DNA from: Peribolospora baueri
Lineage: Eukaryota; Basidiomycota; Peribolosporomycetes; Peribolosporales; Peribolosporaceae
DNA: 64,000 nucleotides
Direction of reading: 5' to 3'
NCBI GenBank assembly: GCA_029717555.1
Contig: JAMDHS010000001.1
Span: 310,001 to 374,000, forward strand
Below are positions 12,698 to 22,508 of this stretch, one piece after another. Position 1 is the stretch's first letter. The number at the start of each line of letters is the position of its first letter. Under the pieces are notes generated by a model that was not told the DNA's origin, ran no database searches, and saw only the letters and a list, made by a program, of their open reading frames with translations. Position numbers and translations under genes: made by a program.

Positions 12698-13034
12698 GTC
12701 GCAGCGGGAGCCGGGTAGGACTGCGAGCCGCCAAAAGGCGGTGGCCGAGACGACAGAAGGAGAGACTGACCTATGTAGGCTATGTCGCTGGGGACGTGTC
12801 CGCGGTCGTGGCCGTCGTCGTCGTCGTAGTGGCCGTCGCCGTCGTCGTGGTGTGGTGGTGTGGTGGTGGTCGTCGTCGACAAAGGTGTCGACTCTGAGCG
12901 AGGGATGGCGAGTTGTTGGAATGGCGTGTAAAAATGATTGTCCCGCGTTTCGATCGCGTCCGGCGTTTAACTTCGTCGTCCATCGTCCATCGTCGTGTGC
13001 ATCATCCATCGATTGATTGCTCTTCACAGACGCC
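12698..13034. other. divergent promoter region with CGT/CCG repeats
   Basis: This 337-bp stretch lies between Fun30 (-) and the cysteine synthase gene (+). It has a CGT-rich trinucleotide tract near 12797-12880 and no gene. Confidence 0.5.
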
Positions 13035-15543
13035 ATGAAGGCCTGGCCGTCGCTCACCTTGTCGCTCTCCTGGCTCAGTCCGCCGTCTCGCTTCACAAGA
13101 GACCTGATATGGGGAGTCGTGATTGGCCTCACCTTCTCCCTCTCCTCCACCTCAGCCGCCCTCTTCCTCCAACAGCGCCGGAGGAGAAAGGCCGTCGGCC
13201 AGATTCCCGACCCTGGACCCATCGAGTTGCGTAGCGGAGGGATCGTCAACGGCGTCGAGGGCTTGATAGGTGGGCGCGACCGTGCTCCCGGGTCCGCTCC
13301 GCACCGCCTGTCCTTCTCACCGCCGCTCGTCCATCCTGGTCTGCTTCCCACAGGCAACACGCCTCTGGTCCGAATCAACTCGCTCTCCGACGCGCTCGGA
13401 TGCGAAATACTGGTGGGCAAGTCCAGCTGGTCGCTCTGAATTGACGTTAGTGTGATTGTAAACCTGAAAACCGACGAGCTCTCTTTTTTCCCTCGCTTCC
13501 ATCCTTCTCTTCTAGGCCAAGGCAGAGGTGAGAGAAGCCGCTGCTTCGCGTCCATGTTCGAAGAACCATGCTGACCTCGAGTCGGAATGGTCCAGTTCTT
13601 GAACCCAGCCGGCAGCCCGAAAGACCGCGTTGCCCTTCAAAGTGAGACGCCGCGACATTTATTCGCTCATTCGCTTCTTGGCCCCCCCAGCCTCGCGCTC
13701 ACGAACCGGAAGGATCTCCGTGTTTCCAGTGGTTCAAAACGCCGAGCTAGACGGTTGGCTTCATCCTCACACCGGCTCATGTATCTTTGAGGGCACTGTA
13801 GGGTGAGTGAGCCCTGCGCCGCGATATATGCCCTAGGCGTTGGTTGATATCTTCAACGTGCTCTCCCCACGTTCGGTTGGCCAGATCGACAGGCATCTCT
13901 TTGGCGACGATCGCGCGAGCGAAAGGCTACCGCTGCACCATCATCATCCCAGACGACGTGGCAGTCGAAAAATACCAGCTGCTCGAAAAGCTGGGCGCGA
14001 CCGTCGAGAAAGTCCGCCCTGCGAGTATCGTGGACAAGAAGCAGTTTGTCAACGTGGCCAAGCGGAGAGCGGAGGAGTTTGGGAACCAAGGCGAGGAAGG
14101 CGTCCAGCTCGTGGGGCCGCATGCCAAGTTCTTAAATGCTCGCGGAGAAGATATGGGCGCGAGACGAGAGGATATGGTGGTGAGCACGTCGGCTAGTCGG
14201 AAAGAGCTAGAGCGAGGCGATGGGGAAGCCTTGGAGGTCAAACCAAGGGGCTTCTTTGCCGACCAGGTGAGTGGGAGTGCGATCGAGGTCGACCAACGAG
14301 CGCGCCACTTGACCATGAAAGAAAAAAGCTGATCGCGTGACGAGCACTCTTTCAAAAGTTTGAGAACTTGGCCAACTTTGAGGCGCACTACAAACACACT
14401 GGGCCAGAGATTTGGCGGCAGACGAGCGGACGGATTGACGCTTTTGTCAGTGGTGCTGGTGGGTGTCCTCTGCTCTCGGACCGCAACGCTTCCTTTTGTC
14501 CACCGTCCGGAGGTCATGGTCCTCGTTCTTTCGCTCATTGAATGCACCTGGGCGTATCAGGCACCGGTGGCACGCTCAGCGGCATTGCGACGTTCCTCAA
14601 GAGCGTCAAGGACGACATCCTCGTTGTCCTCGCGGATCCCCCAGGTTCCGGACTGTACAACAAGGTACGCTCCGTTTCCCTCCCATGCCGCCCTTCGTCC
14701 ACTGCTCGCCGCCACCCGTTCATCCTCTCCCGTTTTTTCGTCGTCCTTGAAAGGTCAAGTTCAACGTAATGTACGCACCGGAGGAACGAGAGGGAACGAA
14801 GCGTCGACATCAGGTTGACACAGTCGTCGAAGGTATTGGCATTAACAGGATCACTCGGAACATGGAGCAAGGCATTCCTGTCGTCGACGACGCTGTCAGG
14901 TGGGAACTCGCCTTCCCCGGGATTTTGCGGCTCTAGAACTGAATCGCTTTCTGAGCGGCTCGCTCAGGCTTGCCTCGAAACTGAATCACCTCGGCTGGCG
15001 TCGTCCTTGCTCCCTTTCTCTCTCCCAGGGTCACCGACGCGGAGGCGGTGGCCATGTCTCGACATTTGGCCCTGAAGTGAGCATGGTTCCCATCGTTTTC
15101 CGGACTACGAACGTGGCCCACTTTCCCGCTGATCGATGGGCCTTCCCTTTCCCCATCAGCGACGGCTTCTTCCTCGGTTCCTCCACGGCAGTCAACCTCG
15201 TAGCGGCGGTCAAGACGGCCAAAAAACTGAAACAGGCCAGAAGCGCGCTCGAGCGTCCTGTCGTCGTCACCATATTGTGCGTGCCCCAACCCCCCATAGC
15301 TCCTGGCGCGATTCGATTCGATTCGAACCAAAGCTATGTAGCGTCCGGCAGATGGCAGCGGGAAGAAAACAAACTTAACTCACATACGTCCACATTTTGG
15401 TTCGCCTCTGGTCGGTCTGTGTGTGGCCTGAGTGCAGGTGCGATGCCGGCACGCGCCACCTGTCCAAGTTCCACTCGGACGAGTACCTCTCCGCCGCCGG
15501 CATCCCCATCTCGAGCGATATTTCTGACCTCCTAGCGAACTGA
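13035..15543 (+). CDS. membrane-anchored PLP-dependent cysteine synthase (CS2-like)
   Basis: Twelve exons close exactly in frame to 475 aa: 13035-13269, 13354-13412, 13516-13527, 13596-13641, 13730-13802, 13885-14266, 14359-14458, 14561-14664, 14754-14899, 15029-15076, 15160-15276, 15438-15543. Residues about 25-45 form one transmembrane helix. The fold-type II PLP core follows: [10 protein letters not shown], then [18 protein letters not shown] with the PLP lysine in [33 protein letters not shown] (phosphate loop) and [12 protein letters not shown]. An N-terminal anchor is typical of fungal cysteine synthase 2, known from the mitochondrial outer membrane. Exon 6 carries an insert absent from bacterial enzymes. 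Exon 3 is only 12 nt and encodes AKAE. The substrate (O-acetylserine or another) cannot be read from sequence. Confidence 0.9.
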
Positions 15544-15804
15544 GTCGGCCGGCGAGCGTTTGCGGTCGGACGCGGTAGGATGGAGCGAAGTGAAATGATA
15601 GAGTTTCTTGAGTCACGACGATCGATCGAGTGACTGACAGTATGTACACTACATACATACTGTATCCTGGAGCCCGAAAACCGTCAGCGCTTCACTCGCG
15701 ACGGACCGAGGGAATCTCATTAGTGATATGGTACATGAGGTACACGGCGAGATTGCATTGCGAACGACGACAGAGGATGCTTGGCTGCGCGGGCTAGCCT
15801 AATA

Positions 15805-18098
15805 TCAGGCCTGGACGGCCGCCTTGAGAGCGACGATGCGGTTGAGTACGATCCTATCTCCCTCGCTCCTGTCCAGCTTTGTGCTCTCCTGCCCCTCTTC
15901 GACGCAACGGATTTTGGAGTCCTTGTCGAGTGCAAAGTAAGCGACGCGGACGCCCTGGAAGCGCACGCACTCGGGCCCCACCAGCTGGCTCGCCTTTCGC
16001 TCCGGAGCTCCGTGCCCGGCGTCGTTGGGGAGCCCCGGAATGTCCGAAGCCGGGTGCTCGCGCTCCTCCTTCACAGCCTCCTCCGTGCGCTTCTCGCCCT
16101 CCTTCCTAGCCTCAGCCAGGAGAGCACGGGCGACGTTGAAGAAACCGACCTCGATCATCGCATCCTTGTGCACCTCCAGGCTGTTAGGGTCCACGTGTGT
16201 CAACCAGTCGTCACCGCTCGGGTCGTCAGTCTTGAAGAGCGGGTTGAAGATGCGCACTTCGTCGACGCGCACGGGACTACCTGAGGGTGCGTGCTCGCCG
16301 ACCCACTGAATGTAGGCCTTGGCCTTCTTCGTGATTTCCGTCTCGTACCGACAGATCAGCTCCACGGGTTTGCCGCTGACGGGGTCCGTCTTGTAGTCGA
16401 TGACAGTGACCGGGTGAGGAACCTGGAGGAGACCAACCGTCTTGCCGGGAGCGAGCCGGTAGTAATCGGGGTCGTCTACGGTGCGGAAGTCGGACTGATC
16501 GACGTAGAAGGTCTTGGCGAAGGGCACCTTGTTGGTGCCCATTTCAGGGATCTTGGGATGGATCGGTTTCTCGATCTCCAGGTAGAAGTCGTCAGGAACG
16601 TTCTCAAGAGTTACCTTGAGAGGGTCGAGCAACATCATGAGCCGGGGTGTGGAGAATTCGAGATACTGACGGACGACTTGTTCGAAGTACACCGCACGAA
16701 TCACCGACTTGGAGGTGGTGACACCGAGGCCGTTGACAAAGTTCAGGATGGCGCCAGGGGGGATGCCTCGTCGACGTAAGGCGATAAGAGTGTACAGGCG
16801 CGGGTCGTCCCAACCAGACACGTAACCCTCATTGACAAGCTTGAGAATCTTGCGCTTGGACATCACCGTGCCCTCCAACGACAAGCGACCGTACTCGGAC
16901 TGACGGGGCTTGTACACTTCCACGGCATCGCACAGCCACTCGTACGAGACGCGCGAAAGGATGAACTCGGTGGTACAGAGCGAGTGCCTGCCATAGACAA
17001 GCGAAAATATGACGTGGTGAGTCAAGGACCTGTTGGCAAAGAGGACGCCAGCTCTGACTCACGTAATGTTCTCAAAGCTATCGCAAAGACAGTGCGTAAA
17101 GTCGTACGTCGGGTATATGCACCAATCCTTTCCAGTTCGATGATGAGGCGCGTCCAGCACGCGATACGCGATCAAGTCCCACATCTGAGGGTTGCCATCC
17201 TCGAGATCCTGCTTCATGCGCAAGGTCGCATCACCGGGCCTGTACTTGCCGGCACGCATCTTCTCGAACTCGGCCAGCGACTCCTCTATGGGTCGCTCAC
17301 GGTGCACACAAGCGCGACGGGGAGTGCCAGGTTTGTCGCCGCCTCGGTCGGCCCAGATTTGCTCGCCTGCATGAAATTGGAGTAGGGATCTTGTAAGCTT
17401 ACGACGTCTCCCGAAGACAAAGACGTTCCCGGGTTGCGACGCTCACCCGTGCAATGGCACACGTATGCGAGGCCCCTCTTGGTCAGTTTGACGGCAAGCT
17501 CGTACAGTTGAGGGAAATAGTCGCTCGAGTAGGTAATCTTGAACGGTTCAAAGCCGAGCCACCTGATCGTCTCCAGGATGCTCTCGAAGTATTGAGCCTC
17601 CTCGGCTTCCGGGTTCGTGTCATCGTACCGGAGATAACAGTAGCCGCCGTGGTACTTGGCAAAACCGAAGTTGATGGCGATCGCCTTGGAGTGACCAATG
17701 TGCAGATACCCGTTCGGCTCTGGGGGAAACCGAGTGTAAACCTTGCCACCGGTGGCCACCAGGTGAGCGTCTCGGAGGTCCGGAGATACCTGAGGGTTCT
17801 CGCCAGGCTTGTGCAGCTTGGCGAGGAAGCCCTCCTCGAACATTGCATCAGGGCGTGCTGGAGCAGCCACTGCCGCCTTCTGCTTGGGCGGCTTGGGTGG
17901 CTTGGGCTCCTTGGTCGGCTTGGGTTTCTTCTCTTTGGGCTTCTTCTCCTTTGGCTTCTTCTCATTCGGCTTGTCCTTTTCGGCCGTGGCATCGTTTACG
18001 ATGGCCTTGTCGACCGTAGCGTCGTTTTCGTTGGCCTTGTTGGACGTAGCATCGTTTACAATGACCTTGTCAGTCTTGGCGTCGTCGTTGGTGGCCAT
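15805..18098 (-). CDS. GLN4: glutaminyl-tRNA synthetase (class I)
   Basis: Three exons, 18098-17447, 17366-17063 and 16987-15805, join in phase to 712 aa. A Lys/Pro-rich N-terminal extension (residues about 1-80, repeated KPKEKK) precedes the catalytic core. The HIGH-type motif is in [15 protein letters not shown], followed by [16 protein letters not shown], and the KMSKS-type loop as VMSKRK after GRLSLEG. The C-terminal anticodon-binding beta-barrels contain RIFNPLF and an insert that is highly charged. The PPEPNG and HIGHSKA wording separates GlnRS from eukaryotic GluRS. It charges tRNA-Gln in the cytosol. The KPKEKK repeats resemble the tRNA-binding appended domain of yeast GlnRS, but are shorter. 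The start at 18098 is the first ATG of the open frame. Confidence 0.93.
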
Positions 18099-18279
18099 GT
18101 CGGGCGCGATGGGCAGGGGGGAGTCCGGACGGGGAGTCACGAAAGGCGCTTCGAGAAGCGAGCTGGAGGCGGAATGATAAGCTGCAGCCTTTCAAGAGCT
18201 CCTTTGTGGCGCACGTGAACTGACTGCGGCATCTTCACGTAATAGGGATGAGCGCTTGCTTTCCTTGTGGATCGCAGTT

Positions 18280-18780
18280 CCGTAGGTAGTATTATATTTA
18301 ATTAGGACGGAGCAGACGCGGCCGCGCTCGATCTATAAGTGTCAACCTGGACCGGCCATAGACCATGACCAATGGTGGTCATCTTCGACTGCATTCGGGT
18401 CGAAGGGAATTATATGGACCATATCTTTACCATTGTTTTAAGAACTTCCATCTGGATTCCTTGATAGTGATAGAAGTATATATTTCAATATTGAGTCGTC
18501 TCAATTAATTGTTAGTGCTGCTCAAGTGAATTTTCATATACTTCATCCATTGGTACAACACTTCATTCTATGATCCTGCAGGAGGAGGTGATCCAATTTT
18601 ATACCAACATTTATTCTTAACTCCATACGCTACTACTTATTTGTCTTGAGTATTTTTACTTAACACACTACTAATTTTAACTTTGAATAATTCACCATCA
18701 GTAAATTCGACAAGCCATTGATAGAAAATTCATTGTTTTTTGTTTGTAATCCAGAAAGATAATGTTTTTGAGTTATATTC
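18280..18780. other. NUMT: nuclear insert of mitochondrial DNA (cox1 exon plus group I intron debris)
   Basis: This roughly 500-bp block is strikingly AT-rich inside a GC-rich genome. At 18557-18616 (+) it reads 20 codons of COX1 ([13 protein letters not shown] then ILYQHLF) without a break, flanked on both sides by non-coding AT-rich sequence. This fits an exon between two mitochondrial introns, so the source was DNA, not spliced RNA. At about 18660-18760 the minus strand reads YQWLVEFTDGE, like the first motif of LAGLIDADG homing endonucleases, with one TGA that is Trp in fungal mitochondrial code. Near 18412-18430 the minus strand has AAAGATATGGTCC, like a group I intron core. The mixed strands imply a rearranged insert. 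It is not expected to be functional. Confidence 0.85.
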
Positions 18781-19465
18781 CACGTCGCCGTTCCATCCTC
18801 CATAGCACCACTCCCATCCTGCGCCGGCCAGCTACTTGGACAGGCCCTCTCTGCCTTCCTAGTACCACTTTTCTAGACATTGTGCGCGTTATTACAGGCC
18901 CAGTTATCTTTTCTGTCCCACCTCGAAAGTTACGCTCGGTCAAATTGGTCTCGTTTTCCACAGCACGATGCAAAGAATGCCGCTCTGTGAAGTGCGCATG
19001 CCCGGCCGCCGGAGGAAACAGAGGATGGATACCACTGGAAGGTCATCCCCTTGGAAAATGAACCTGTTCTGGGTCCAAGCGCGACTGTGTTTGCTTCGAG
19101 TGCTATTCCAAAAGCAAAAGCAGAATACCAAGCAGGCAGGCAGCAAACAACATGCGAGCAGACGGAGGATAACGGACCCGTCGTCGAGCGACCGACCACA
19201 ACCTGGCATTACGACTCGCGAAAGGGCTAGCTTTGGAGCGGGATGGTATACGCGTTATGTCCCATACATGCACAATCATCTTACGGCGTCTGCCGCCGTC
19301 GTCCATCTGACAGCGCTCAGTTGTCGGGGATCCGGCTGTAGTGCAGACCAGCGGGAGGAAAGGTCAGTCAGAATCCTCGGAAGTAGACTGAGGCCCTTCA
19401 CCTTCCTGGGGGCGGAAGGAAAGGAGACCGACTCATCAACCGATCTTCCCAGAGAGCCCCGAAAC
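18781..19465. other. intergenic stretch with cysteine-rich reading-frame remnant
   Basis: No intact gene is supported between the mitochondrial insert and the VPS26 stop. On the plus strand, short frames give CKECRSVKCAC (near 18970-19002) and, in a shifted frame, DCVCFECYSK (near 19083). The spacing resembles a zinc-binding cluster. The pieces are too short to assign and may be chance. Confidence 0.3.
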
Positions 19466-21116
19466 TCACAAAATGGTGATCTCCTGCTGCTTGAAGTACC
19501 TCCGGTTCTCCTCGTCAATGAGCACGAGGTTGAGGTAGTACCGCGTGCTGAACTTTTTGTTCACGTCGCGGAAGGTCGGAGTGAGTTCAAATCCGCCCAA
19601 GAAGAGTCTAATTGGGATCGTTTCGCCTGGCGAAGAGGGACGAGGGGTTAGTGGGAAGGGAAAGGAGGATCAACGGTGAAACCTTGGCAGGCTGGAAGGT
19701 AGAGACTGATAGCAAAAAGTCACAATGCTAACCTCGTACGGGAGCCCCATCCATGATCTCGAACTTTGTGATCGTCTCCGACTCGTTGTATTGATTTGGC
19801 GCTACAGGGGGATAAAGCCGGGGACGAGGCACCACCGTTGTTCACGTTATATGGACGATAATGTCAGCTGAGGGTTATGTCTCAAATAGAAGACGTAGAG
19901 GCCGGGGACGGAACTCACCTGCTCCAGTCGTCTCCCGTCGGATGATAGACAACTCCATATGTTTGATCTTGATGCGCACGAGGAGGAAGTAAATTTTGCC
20001 TACAATCACGTCTTTCAGGTGGTATCTGTTGGATTGGGCCGAAAAGAACGAGCGGGCATGATCCGATGGTTGTCAATACATCGACCCGAACTTTGCCGAG
20101 GGCCGCGAAGACTCACTTGCTCTTGTTGTACTCAAACTCAATGTGCAAACAGTCCTCGATGCCAACCTCCATCTTAATGGCGTTGTTGCTGTCTGGAGGC
20201 ATGCGGTACGAGTGCACCCAGATATCCTTCTCCTTCACTACGTCGGCAAGCCGACGAGAGATTACGATACGAACAAAGTAGCTGTAGGGGAAATTTCAAA
20301 GCATCAACGAACAAGAGGTTGGTCAGAAGACAATGCCAGGCCAAAACAAAAGGCCGTCCACCTCTTCTGGACTGGTCACGTATCCGCTCACCGAAGCTTG
20401 ACATTGATGCCGTTATAGCTCTCATATTGCTTCTCGACGTTTTTGAACTCAAAGTCGAACGTCTGTGCGTGTCGCATCTCCCCCGGTGAGGCGAGCTCTT
20501 GTACCAGAGAGAGAAACTCGTAGTGATTCCCTCGGTCGTAGAAGAGCTCTGCGAGAAGCCAAGCCGACAAGCAGATAAGACGGAGCGCCGGACGGGGGTA
20601 TCAATAGAGGGGAGGTGCGGGAAGTGGCGCGCTGGCTCACTAGCGATCTGGGTTGACAAGAACTGACCAATGCTTCCAATAAACTGCACTTTGATGCCAT
20701 CGTGTTGCAGTTTTTTTCCATCTCGCACTCGCACCGTAGCCTGACGGAGAAGGATGGATGAGCAAGGCACGATGAGCGGGATGGAAGCGATGTGATTGCA
20801 GCACGTCCACTGGTCTCTCACTGTCGCTCACCTGTCCGCGAACACTTTCGCCATCGCTGAGAGTCGGAGCATGGGGAATACGGTAAGCACACCCGACGGG
20901 CTCAGCTCTGCACACACCGTATCCCATCCTGGCCGAAAGGCTGGCCCTAGGAAAGACGAGGACCGCTCGTCCTGGCGTCCTAGCCACTCACAAATACACC
21001 GGGCACTTGTCCTTGCGCTCCTTCTCCATCTTCACCTCCACTTGCTTGCGGCTGTCTTCCCCGTCGAGTCGGATGTCGACGTCGACGGGGGACGAGAAGC
21101 TGAAGAAGGACGCCAT
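19466..21116 (-). CDS. VPS26: VPS26, retromer cargo-recognition subunit
   Basis: Eight exons read from the ATG at 21116. Exon 1 begins MASFFSFSSPVDVDIRLDGE (ends 20992), followed by a 25-nt exon (DGESVRGQ), then TVRVRDGKKLQHDGIKVQFI, ELFYDRGNHYEFLSLVQEL, RYFVRIVISRRLADVVKEKD, YHLKDVIVGKIYFLLVRIKI, the short exon starting APNQYNESETITKFEIMDG, and the last exon ending YFKQQEITIL. This is the whole arrestin-like VPS26 fold. It forms retromer with VPS35 and VPS29 on endosomes for retrieval to the Golgi. The stop at 19466 directly overlaps a GTGAGT-like donor, and family members usually continue a few residues further. A short extra 3' exon (about 19410 downward) is therefore possible. The gene is divergent from the small basic-protein gene at 21343. 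Confidence 0.92.
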
Positions 21117-21342
21117 GGTTGCAGGCGAGTTGGAGACGATCCTGGGACGGCGTCCTAGGCTATGCTTGATGGCGGAGGGTGATCGATGATCGCCCGCTGT
21201 CGGCAACTCTGGCGCGAGCGGCTCACGTGGATGGATGTGAGTGAGCGCCGGCGACGACCACCTTTCACAATCAGTGGCGACGACGACGACCTCGATCTTC
21301 AAGCTCAAGTAAACGACCCCCAAGTCGCCTCTTTCGTCCTCA

Positions 21343-22293
21343 ATGGTTTCCTCCTCTCCATCTGTGTCGGCCAGCCCACACACTCCCACCCCTACTCCCG
21401 GCCCTAGCACCTCCCAACCCACCTCCGCCTCCGCCAGCGCCAAGCCAGACGACAAGGAGAGGGAGAAGGACGCGAAGAAGAAGAAGGCCGCATCCACTCC
21501 CCACAATGTTTTCGCCAACGATGGCAGCTTCCTGGAAAGGTTCAAGAAAACGAAGCAGGTGCGTTGTCGGGCTCGCCCCAGCCAGCTTGCTGCGTCCATA
21601 GCTGAACTGAGTCTTTCAAACCGATGCCCATACTGTCTCTTTCCTCCTTCTTTCCGAATATACGTTAGGACGGCGACGATGAGAAGAAGAAAAGAGAGGA
21701 AGCCCTGAATAGGTGAGGGGTCCCTTCTGTCTTTTTCTTCTTCCCTCCGTTCACATACGTCCCGTCCTCCGCTAGGGAACGTCCATCATGATGGTTTTCC
21801 GGCCCTATCCCGCCTCCCAGCTTGCTTGAGAACGGCAGCGCGATGCGTCGCCGCCGCCTTCGTAACGTTTGTCGTGCGGCGTTTCTTCGGGCCCACGTTA
21901 CATCTCTTTGCTGACCGGTTGAGCTGGTGTTTCTCTTCCTTCATCTGTCTTCACGTTTTTTTTTTCCGCCCTTCACAGGAAAAAGGCGATGGAGGACCGG
22001 TTCGTGAGTAACGCGAGTCGCTTCGATGTATGCTCGCCTATTTTTTTTCTATCCTGACCTCAACTAAATTGTCTCTGTCCTCGATTGTCGCCCCCGAACT
22101 TTAGAGGAATCGAGGCAAGCGGCGCCTCGCAACCTCCGCGTCTGCCTCCCCCGGCGCAGAGGGCGAGTTGGCAAAGCGAGCGAGGAAGGACGACGAGGAC
22201 CCGGAGGTATCGGCTTATGTTCGCGAAGTGCGAAAACTCGAGCGAAGCTCTCTCAAGGACGTTGGCAGCGGCGTGAGGCCGCTCGTGAAGTAA
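21343..22293 (+). CDS. small basic/charged conserved protein, function unknown
   Basis: Four exons, 21343-21558, 21669-21712, 21979-22003 and 22105-22293, close in frame to 157 aa. The first 30 residues are Ser/Pro/Thr-rich, then a Lys/Asp/Glu-rich segment leads into NVFANDGSFLERFKK, which looks like the conserved core. After it come EKKKREEALNRKKAMEDRF and a basic NRGKRR, with an acidic tail and VREVRKLERSSL. The layout suggests a nuclear, helical RNA- or DNA-associated protein. The FANDGSFLERFK core reminds me of the animal protein TRIR (C19orf43), but that is from memory and untested. It is convergent with the WDR6-like gene, 216 bp away. Confidence 0.7.
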
Positions 22294-22508
22294 AAAGCGG
22301 CCCTCCGTCATGGTTCGGAATAGGAGGCTGAGGAGTCCAGTGAGTTGACGGGCAAGCGAGGACTGTTTCTTTATCTCTCGCCTCCTCTTGCTAGACCATT
22401 GTATGCCGTCTGCCATGTACGTCCATTTCCGCCCTCAGAGCATGTGAACAGTGAGTGTGAATGCAATGGATGCCATCGAACATCAATCGTCGGTCTAGGT
22501 AGTCATGT

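Noticed and set aside
12698-13555. N-terminal extension of the Fun30 frame by 286 codons on the minus strand
   Set aside because: The extension is low-complexity, overlaps the start of the divergent cysteine synthase gene and lacks family similarity; the ATG at 12697 is a sufficient start.
18660-18760. An active homing endonuclease gene
   Set aside because: Only one motif is readable, within a short rearranged fragment, and it uses mitochondrial code.
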